Assembly: GCA_016718845.1 (NCBI GenBank)
Contig: JADKCK010000102.1
Coordinates: forward strand, 1 to 6,395
From: Sphingobacteriales bacterium
GTDB taxonomy: Bacteria; Bacteroidota; Bacteroidia; Chitinophagales; UBA2359
DNA: 6,395 nt
Reading direction: 5' to 3'
Part shown: in pieces, positions 1 to 5,044 of the stretch
Numbering within the stretch: position 1 is the stretch's first letter
Layout: every line of letters starts with the position of its first letter
Made by a program: the position numbers and the translations under genes
Notes under the pieces: model-generated
Databases searched by the model: none
What the model saw: only the letters and a program-made list of their open reading frames with translations
What the model was told of the DNA's origin: nothing

Positions 1-1
1 T

Positions 2-127
2 TTGCGAGGCAAAGTGCGTTATGTACCTCGTGGCTTTGAGTTATTCCGCAACTATTTCCCAACCCTGTCGCAGTTGCAGCAACTCTGCAAGAACCATCTT
101 GAAACAACTTTCGGTAAAACATTTTAG
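2..127 (+). CDS. C-terminal 41 codons of an unidentified protein (5' end outside window)
   Basis: An open frame enters from the left edge and ends at a TAG at 125-127. The visible residues begin LRGKVRYVPRGFELFRNYFP and end in LETTFGKTF. The basic-aromatic stretch RYVPRGFELFRNYF followed by an amphipathic LSQLQQLCKNHLE looks like the end of a real protein, but I do not recognise the family. The opposite strand also has an open frame here, running leftward from about 121 to the window edge, so the strand is not certain. I prefer the plus strand because its residue composition is more protein-like. No clear terminator hairpin follows the stop. Confidence 0.4.
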   Translation: MRGKVRYVPRGFELFRNYFPTLSQLQQLCKNHLETTFGKTF

Positions 128-305
128 AAAAAATATTGCATGGTGTACTAAAGAAACCGATAATTACCAACAAAGGGGTAGCCCATAAATGTGACTTTGG
201 CTGTATCGTTTTTAAGTGAACAAAGTACAGACAGCCTAAGTAAAGAAGAAGTTTAGCTTTGAATTATAATAAGTGTTAGGTTTGCATTTGGGCGTGATGA
301 TATAT

Positions 306-326
306 TTACATTAATTAAAAATGTAA
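306..326. repeat. Small inverted repeat (7-bp arms)
   Basis: TTACATT at 306-312 pairs perfectly with AATGTAA at 320-326 across a seven-base AATTAAA spacer. It is the first of three dyads in about 100 bases. It is AT-only apart from one pair, so alone it could be chance. Confidence 0.35.
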
Positions 327-340
327 CTTAATAACTGACA

Positions 341-359
341 CAATTGTTAGTAACAATTG
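341..359. promoter_or_regulatory. Perfect 19-bp palindrome, operator-like
   Basis: CAATTGTTA (341-349), a central G (350) and TAACAATTG (351-359) form a perfect dyad with 9-bp half-sites. Size and symmetry are what a homodimeric helix-turn-helix regulator would bind, for example TetR or MarR type. That role is inferred from shape only. No regulator gene and no intact plus-strand gene lie immediately downstream, so the site may be a leftover from a lost gene. Confidence 0.4.
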
Positions 360-387
360 GGCAAAAATGAAGATATCTGAATGATTT

Positions 388-408
388 AAAATTACAAAAC
401 GTAATTTT
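388..408. repeat. Inverted repeat (8-bp arms) overlapping a -7-like box
   Basis: AAAATTAC at 388-395 pairs perfectly with GTAATTTT at 401-408 across an AAAAC spacer. The right arm overlaps TAATTTTG (402-409), which matches the Bacteroidota -7 consensus TAnnTTTG. No TTTG is seen about 19-21 bases upstream, so promoter activity is doubtful. Confidence 0.3.
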
Positions 409-451
409 GTGCAAGCAATGAATTTTGAAAGAAACCTTTACTTTGCCTTCT

Positions 452-512
452 TATTTTTGAACAAAACCAAAGTGCTGTTTCTATTACAGTATTTAGTTTT
501 AAACAAAACCAA
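452..512. repeat. Direct repeat, two 19-bp copies 42 bp apart
   Basis: Copy one (452-470) and copy two (494-512) share 17 of 19 bases and both end in the identical AACAAAACCAA. The bases between the copies are not obviously repeated. The sequence is AT-rich but less simple than chance runs usually are. No function can be assigned. Confidence 0.4.
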
Positions 513-569
513 GAAGAATAAGACGATGATTCGTGTTGATTCGTTGACTAACACACGCAACCACTTTTC

Positions 570-597
570 GATTTGCTTGATACGTATTAAGCAAATC
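570..597. promoter_or_regulatory. 28-bp near-perfect palindrome or hairpin
   Basis: The left half GATTTGCTT (570-578) pairs with AAGCAAATC (589-597), and the centre ATACGTAT (580-587) is itself a perfect palindrome. Only the 579/588 pair departs from Watson-Crick, and it could form G-T. As DNA it is a long two-fold symmetric site; as RNA it would be a 12- to 13-bp hairpin. There is no T-run after it (TGACGAAAT follows), which argues against an intrinsic terminator. It lies about 40 bases upstream of the ATG of the decayed reading frame at 635, where an operator would be expected. Confidence 0.45.
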
Positions 598-634
598 TGA
601 CGAAATATTGATTTCTATGTTTCATCTTAGCACA

Positions 635-878
635 ATGAAAAACATTTTCTTTTTCGTTTGTCCTTTTTATCCGTAATACCTACTACGCAACCCAGCATGG
701 CGTTTCAGATAGTAGTAGTAATAAAGACAAGAACAATCATTGGGTTAGTATACAAAGTAAAGGCTTTGGTAACCTGCGAAAACACTTCGCTCCGAACGCG
801 AAGGTATATGGCCTGTACCCGGTTTGGCGAGGGACAGTAACCAGACAACCTAATAGTATAGTGAGCATACCTACTTGA
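635..878 (+). pseudogene. Probable decayed gene, secreted or outer-membrane-like N-terminal part
   Basis: An ATG at 635-637 begins MKNIFFFVCPFYP, a typical signal-peptide start, but stops after 13 codons. One frame over, 639-875 is open for 79 codons and stops at the TGA at 876-878. That frame starts with a hydrophobic FSFVLFI run and continues with protein-like sequence (NNHWVSIQSKGFGNLRKHF, then KVYGLYPVWRGTV). Removing or adding one base in the T-rich run around 645-660 would join the ATG to the long frame, giving a signal peptide followed by a mature region. Aromatic- and glycine-containing alternation would suit a small outer-membrane beta-barrel, but no family is recognised. A different frame in the same DNA (open 658-840 with a TTG start) looks less protein-like. 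Called as a remnant because of the frame break and the further broken frames downstream. Confidence 0.4.
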
Positions 879-925
879 CCTAATGGGGTATTTTCAGACG
901 TGCTAACTATTAAATGAAAAAATAG

Positions 926-1298
926 TTGAAAAAAATAAAATATGTAGAAGTACTAGACACGATTCACGAAACTACAGAGAACGTCTGCGGTTACTGCGAT
1001 AACCAAACGTATGTAAGCTACTGTTTTGAAGCGTTATTATGGGCGTATATTGGAGTTACCTGGTCCTGCAGGAAATTATTTATACCCTAACCCCGATTTT
1101 ACCTACGGCGCTACTCCATGCGGTTGAATACCTAAATACATCGGTGGGTACTACGACAACTATGTTGGAGCGCGCTTTGATGCTTAATACCGCAAACAAC
1201 AGAAACCCCTGCACCACTACAAAGCGGCGGACGCCGTTTGCCTAACCGTAATTAGCCTTGTGAAGGCTCACCCTCGGAGCCAAATTCGCTCGACGTGA
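926..1298 (+). pseudogene. Broken reading frames, possibly the continuation of the preceding decayed gene
   Basis: Two overlapping plus-strand frames look partly protein-like but are interrupted. Frame one runs 926-1090 (KIKYVEVLDTIHETTENVCG onward), lacks a good start (ATG at 914 is followed by TAG at 923) and ends in TAA. Frame two is open 1017-1124 (LPGPAGNYLYPNPDFTYGA), has stops at 1125-1127 and 1185-1187 between equally protein-like pieces (YIGGYYDNYVGARFDA), and continues to the TGA at 1296-1298. The tyrosine, glycine and asparagine richness recalls outer-membrane or surface proteins, without a named family. This block has visibly higher G+C than its surroundings. The DNA also contains hairpins at 1222-1239 and 1254-1268. 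The coding assignment is tentative; it may instead be non-coding. Confidence 0.3.
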
Positions 1299-1423
1299 AT
1301 TATGCGACACCTAGCACGGCTTCTGCCCCTTATTGATACCAGCAAAATGCGCCTCCCGACTCAGTTGTGATAGTTTGCTCAATAAACCACACAAAAACCA
1401 CCTGAGCTAACCAGGATTGCTTG
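1299..1423. other. Upstream region of the exporter pseudogene, nothing recognised
   Basis: No gene is visible. TAGTTTG at about 1371 resembles the -7 element of Bacteroidota promoters but is one base short of TAnnTTTG, and no -33 TTTG is correctly spaced. No ribosome-binding signal precedes the presumed old start near 1424. Confidence 0.3.
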
Positions 1424-3244
1424 CTGAAAGCCTTTTAGGGTGCTGCTATTGCTATACAAACGGCAAGTGGTGTTGCATGTGTTTTTCAATTTATTAACTA
1501 TCTCTTTTTCGTTGGTATCACTAGCTATGGTGATGCCTTTTTTGTCGTTATTATTTGATAAACAAAAACTAGAACTTACCAAACCTGTTTTTTCGTTATC
1601 GGCAACTTGGGCGATAGCCTTTTTTAACTATCAAGTTAGCCAAACTATTGTGCAACAAGGCAAAGTACAAGCATTGTTGTTGGTTTGTGTGGTGGTGTCG
1701 GTGGTGTTTTTTTTCAAAAACTTGTTTCTTTATGCCTCTAAATATGTTATGTCTAACATCCGAAACGGGGTGAGTGCGATTTACGCAACCAAACTTTCAA
1801 AATTACCCATTATCGCTCGCTTATTTCTCGAACGAAAAAGGCTACCTGATGACCCGTTTAACGGTTGATGTGCAAGAGGTAGAAACAGGCATTATTAGCG
1901 TACTCGAAACCACCATACGCGAGCCATTAACCATACTCACTTTTTTGGCAGCCATGTTTTTTATCAGCCCTTTGCTTACCTTGTTTGTGCTGTTTGTGCT
2001 GCCCATGAGCGGTTTTATTATTGGTAGAATTGGCAAAACCCTCAAAAAAAAATCGCACCTTGCCCAACAACAATTGGGCATTATATTGTCAATCATCGAC
2101 GAAACACTATCGGGTTTGCGAATTGTAAAAGGCTTTAATGCCGAAAAAACGCAATCTGCCAAATTTAGCCAACAAAACCAAAACCACTACGACATACAAA
2201 TGAGCATGATGCGCCGCCGCGAGCTATCATCGCCATTATCCGAGTTTTTGAGCATTGTGGTGGTGTGTATTGTGCTGTATATTGGCGGACGAATGGTGCT
2301 TTCGCAATCAACAACCTTAACCGCCGAAGCTTTTATTGGGTTTATGCTCATTTTTTCGCAAATACTAAATCCAGCAAAAGCCTTTACCGCAGCCTATTAC
2401 AACATACAAAAAGGTTTGGCATCGGTTGAGCGCATAGAGCAAGTATTGAACGCCCCCGTTACCGTGCAGGAGTTGCCAAATGCCAAAGCAATTACTGGTT
2501 TTGAGCAAAATATTGAGTTTCGCGATGTTTCGTTTAGTTATGGTAACAAAATGGTGTTGCAAAATATAAACATAAATTTGCCTAAAGGTAAAATGTTAGC
2601 ACTTGTTGGTCATTCGGGTGCGGGTAAATCTACCCTCGCCGACTTACTACCCCGCTTTTACGACCCTACCAACGGGCAAATTTTGATTGACCAAACCAAC
2701 CTAACCCAATGCAAAATAACCGACCTTCCCTTATGGGTATTGTAACCCAAGAGCCCGTATTGTTTAACGATACCGTTTTTAACAACATTGCCTTTGGCAC
2801 CACCGACAATATAAGCCCCGAACAAGTAGAACAAGCAGCCCGAGCCGCCAACGCCCACGATTTTATTGTGCAATTGCCACAAGGCTACCAAACCAATATT
2901 GGCGACCGAGGTACCAAACTAAGCGGCGGCGAGCGCCAACGTTTGACCATTGCAAGGGCAATACTCAAAAATCCGCCCATACTTATCCTCGACGAAGCCA
3001 CTTCGTCGCTCGATACTCAATCCGAAAAATTAGTGCAAGATGCCTTAGCTAAACTAATGCAAAACCGCACCGCTATTGTTATTGCCCACCGCCTATCAAC
3101 GGTGCAACACGCCGACGAAATTGTGGTACCGCAACAAGGCAAATTATAGAGCGAGGCAATCACCACAGCTTAATGCAGCAAGCAAACGGTGTTTATAAAA
3201 AATTGGTTAGCTTGCAATTTTGTAGAAGATTGATATTGCTTTAA
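1424..3244 (+). pseudogene. MsbA-like ABC exporter (fused permease-ATPase), inactivated by multiple frameshifts
   Basis: The intact family pumps lipid A, lipids or other hydrophobic compounds across the inner membrane as a homodimer; each chain has six transmembrane helices and a C-terminal ATPase, about 600 residues. All the parts are here but in several frames. Frame one (about 1428-1772) encodes the first helices, from YKRQVVLHVFFNLL to NIRNGV. Frame two (about 1807-2735) encodes LAYFSNEKGYLMTRLTVDVQ, the rest of the membrane domain with SPLSEFL and NPAKAF, and Walker A GHSGAGKST (2608-2634). Frame three (about 2724-3146) encodes MGIVTQEPVLFNDTV (Q-loop), signature LSGGERQR (2919-2942), Walker B ILILDEA (2979-2999) and the H-loop IAHRLST (3081 onward). 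A fourth segment (3146-3244) encodes IERGNHHSLMQQANGVYKKL and the end. Frame changes fall at 1773-1815 (several), about 2724-2735 and about 3144. The expected start is a CTG (CTGAAAGCC at 1424) rather than ATG, and the first codons are also out of frame. All motifs remain well conserved, so decay is recent, or the read contains indel errors. Confidence 0.85.
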
Positions 3245-3251
3245 TTAAAGT

Positions 3252-3295
3252 AAAACGCATCTAAATAAACAAAAAGTTTTATTTAGATGCGTTTT
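3252..3295. terminator. Strong intrinsic terminator, probably bidirectional
   Basis: AAAACGCATCTAAATAAA (3252-3269) pairs perfectly over 18 bp with TTTATTTAGATGCGTTTT (3278-3295), leaving an eight-base loop. Because the arms begin with A-runs and end with T-runs, a U-tract forms in either direction. It lies 8 bases after the stop of the exporter pseudogene (+) and about 130 bases beyond the stop of the minus-strand gene ending at 3428, so it separates the convergent units. Confidence 0.85.
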
Positions 3296-3427
3296 GTTGT
3301 TTGTGGCTAAGACTTTTTACCTGATTTATTTGTAATATTCCATGCAAGTCCTATGGTCCGTCTGTTATTCTGTTAGTTTATTGGTTACAACATTACTGCC
3401 AATGGCTGTTATTAGTAGTTGTTTTTT

Positions 3428-4102
3428 TCAATATACGGTCATATCAAGTTCGTCAAAGTCACTAATTTCAGATAGTTTGATAAGTTTACTTACAGATAAA
3501 TTTTTCCAAGTCTCTTTATATCTTTCTTTGCCGTCACTTGCTACTTTGAGGGCTTTTTTTATCAATTTCTTTTTGCTTAAAAAGTTAATACTTTCTTCAT
3601 CAAAAGTAACACAATCAAAAACAAAATTGCTCCTATAACCTGCGTCATAACCAATTAATTCAAAATCTGAATTTTTAAACCTGAACGTATATGTCCAATA
3701 TCCATATCTACCGTGTGTATAATGAGCATACAATTTCCCATTTTTAATTTCAACAGATAGTTCTGGTGCAAAATAAACGCCTCCGTCTTCGTTTTCAGAA
3801 GAAAAACAGTCATAATTTTTTATAGCCAATTCATAATAGTCATTTTTTTTGAACAAAACAATAATGCCTCTTCGATTTCGGTCTAACTGTCCACGATATT
3901 CGTCTGTAATGATTTTATTACGGTCTGTTCCTTTTATGATAAGAACACAATCTTCAACTCCATCTTTGTTCAAGTCACCATTTATTTTTTCAAAAACCAC
4001 AAATCCTTCGGGTAAAAAATCAGTCGGATTTTGCTTTTGTTCAACTTGTCCAAAAACCATTGTCGTCAAAGTTGTTATTAAAAGGGTTAGTATTTTTTTC
4101 AT
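3428..4102 (-). CDS. Secreted protein of unknown function with an EF-hand-like calcium loop
   Basis: This is a 224-residue protein. Residues 1-19 (MKKILTLLITTLTTMVFGQ) are a classical signal peptide, with cleavage expected around Gly18/Gln19 and no lipobox cysteine, so the product is probably periplasmic or exported. Residues 43-51 (DLNKDGVED) match the DxNxDGxxD loop of dockerin/FG-GAP/EF-hand type calcium sites and are followed by a beta strand (CVLIIKG), as in proteins that begin with a 'GDLNkDGxxD' motif. Residues 125-158 are rich in Tyr, Phe and Gly (YAHYTHGRYGYWTYTFRF, then ELIGYDAGYRS), suggesting a beta-sheet core. The C-terminus is a lysine-rich helix followed by an acidic tail. Calcium binding is inferred from the motif only. 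ATG at 4102 is chosen because it gives the signal peptide; the leader ATAAAAACACA is A-rich with no Shine-Dalgarno. It lies 217 bp downstream of the WGR gene on the same strand, so a separate promoter is possible. Confidence 0.85.
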   Translation of the reverse strand: MKKILTLLITTLTTMVFGQVEQKQNPTDFLPEGFVVFEKINGDLNKDGVEDCVLIIKGTDRNKIITDEYRGQLDRNRRGIIVLFKKNDYYELAIKNYDCFSSENEDGGVYFAPELSVEIKNGKLYAHYTHGRYGYWTYTFRFKNSDFELIGYDAGYRSNFVFDCVTFDEESINFLSKKKLIKKALKVASDGKERYKETWKNLSVSKLIKLSEISDFDELDMTVY

Positions 4103-4141
4103 TGTGTTTTTATATGTATTTTATTGCTATATTTTAAGACT

Positions 4142-4157
4142 TGGCGATGTGGCGATT
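4142..4157. repeat. Tandem 8-bp duplication
   Basis: TGGCGATGTGGCGATT is two copies of TGGCGATK in tandem, about 40 bases upstream of the start of the secreted-protein gene (minus strand). It is too short to assign a role. Confidence 0.3.
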
Positions 4158-4201
4158 TTCGCTACAAATATTGATGCCTAGAACCCATGTTTGATTAAGC
4201 A

Positions 4202-4275
4202 CACCACGAAGTAGCACCGTAGGTAAATGTGTTTGCGGAGAACGAAATCGCAATTTTTGCCACCACAAAGTAGCA
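4202..4275. repeat. Intergenic direct repeat CACCACRAAGTAGCA, two copies 59 bp apart
   Basis: CACCACGAAGTAGCA (4202-4216) recurs as CACCACAAAGTAGCA (4261-4275), 14 of 15 bases identical. The interval 4103-4319 has no reading frame of note and separates the WGR gene from the secreted-protein gene. Just beyond the second copy, GCTAA (4281-4285) and TTAGC (4293-4297) form a short inverted repeat followed by GGTTCGGGCTTTTTT. This is the kind of mosaic intergenic repeat often seen between small gene units in Bacteroidota; its mobility is not shown by this sequence. Confidence 0.45.
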
Positions 4276-4319
4276 GTTAAGCTAAACCCCTGTTAGCGGT
4301 TCGGGCTTTTTTGTTACAG

Positions 4320-5021
4320 TTATTTCCATTTCTCAGTGTTACTAAATGTTTCTAAAGATAGTTTAGTTTCTATAAATTCTCCTTCTGTTTTCATTTTTTT
4401 GTTATATGCTTCATCTGCTAAATATAATAAGGCTTCAAAATCCATTTCTTTTGGCATATTTGTCGGATTTGTTAATACCTGATTGAAAAAATCTTTGCCA
4501 TTAGCAACAACGCAACATCTTACATATAAAAAGTAGTCAGTTGAAAAGTCTTTGTTTTCTCCTTTGTACGAATCGGGTCCAATGTTTGAAGCATAAATTA
4601 AACCGTCAAGTTCATATAGTTTTGCTGATAAAATTTCGGCGAATTGTTTAATGTCGTCAATGGTCATAGAAATAAGTTTTTTGAGAGCTGGTCTCAAAAC
4701 TGCATCATCGTTACCTGTTTTTTTCCAGTTAAAACTTGAAATGATTTCCCAGAACACTTCTTCGTCCATTGGTTTGTATTCTGAAATTTGTTTTACAGAA
4801 ATATTTTTCAAGTCGTTAGTTTCTGAATATCCTTTGCTAATTTTCTCTTTAATAAGTTTCTCAACTTCCTTAAAGCATTCTTCTTTTGTTAAAAATTCCT
4901 TTTCATTACTTCGTCCGTCAGTTCCAAGTTTACCCCATTGAACAAAATATTTTTCGTCAAACTGTTCAATAATCCAAAATTTATTTGAGTCGTTTGCTTG
5001 GTTAATGAATATTCTTTTCAT
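4320..5021 (-). CDS. WGR domain - DUF4240 protein
   Basis: This is a 233-residue soluble protein with no signal peptide or membrane segment, so it should be cytoplasmic. Residues 1 to about 65 are a WGR domain: strand-rich start, the signature WGKLGTDGR at 29-37 (canonical WGRxGTxG, here Lys for the usual Arg), then the lysine/glutamate-rich helix ECFKEVEKLIKEKISKGY. WGR domains are known from PARPs, where they contact DNA ends, and from bacterial MolR-like proteins; whether this one binds nucleic acid is not shown. Residues about 85-205 match DUF4240, starting MDEEVFWEIISSF, with the helix DIKQFAEILSAKLYEL and the segment DYFLYVRCCVVANGKDFF; its function is unknown. ATG at 5021 gives a full WGR domain. 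It starts 23 bp after the stop of the S41 peptidase gene, so the two are probably one transcript. The leader is A-rich without a Shine-Dalgarno. Confidence 0.88.
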   Translation of the reverse strand: MKRIFINQANDSNKFWIIEQFDEKYFVQWGKLGTDGRSNEKEFLTKEECFKEVEKLIKEKISKGYSETNDLKNISVKQISEYKPMDEEVFWEIISSFNWKKTGNDDAVLRPALKKLISMTIDDIKQFAEILSAKLYELDGLIYASNIGPDSYKGENKDFSTDYFLYVRCCVVANGKDFFNQVLTNPTNMPKEMDFEALLYLADEAYNKKMKTEGEFIETKLSLETFSNTEKWK

Positions 5022-5044
5022 TTTTGGTTTTACAAATATTTTCT

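Larger units (their letters stand above)
128..634. other. AT-rich stretch without a convincing gene; several dyads and a direct repeat
   Basis: I see no supportable coding region here. A short open frame at 409-600 has no family resemblance and a low-complexity FLFLNKTK/VLNKTKKNK content that comes from a DNA direct repeat, so it is not called. The stretch holds an imperfect inverted repeat (CTTTGGCTGT at 195-204 with ACAGCCTAAG at 231-240, 9 of 10 paired, 26-base loop), the dyads listed separately, and three matches to the Bacteroidota -7 consensus TAnnTTTG (254-261, 277-284, 402-409). None of these three has a correctly spaced TTTG -33 element. Confidence 0.5.

Noticed and set aside
195..240. 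CTTTGGCTGT/ACAGCCTAAG inverted repeat as terminator of the first gene
   Set aside because: The loop is 26 bases, one pair is mismatched and the right arm is followed by TAAAGAAG rather than a T-run.
402..409. TAATTTTG as a Bacteroidota -7 promoter element
   Set aside because: Matches TAnnTTTG but no TTTG lies at the right spacing upstream, and it is inside a hairpin arm; likewise the boxes at 254-261 and 277-284.
409..600. 63-codon plus-strand open frame with a GTG start
   Set aside because: Its repeated FLNKTK/VLNKTK residues come from the 42-bp-spaced DNA repeat, its end overlaps the 570-597 palindrome, and it resembles no protein family.
1379..1582. Minus-strand open frame of 67 codons
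   Set aside because: Antisense to the clearly recognisable start of the ABC exporter; no family resemblance.
1842..2162. Minus-strand open frame of 106 codons
   Set aside because: Shadow of the conserved exporter membrane domain on the plus strand.
4651..4941. Plus-strand open frame inside the WGR-DUF4240 gene
   Set aside because: The minus-strand reading has clear WGR and DUF4240 motifs; this frame is its antisense shadow.
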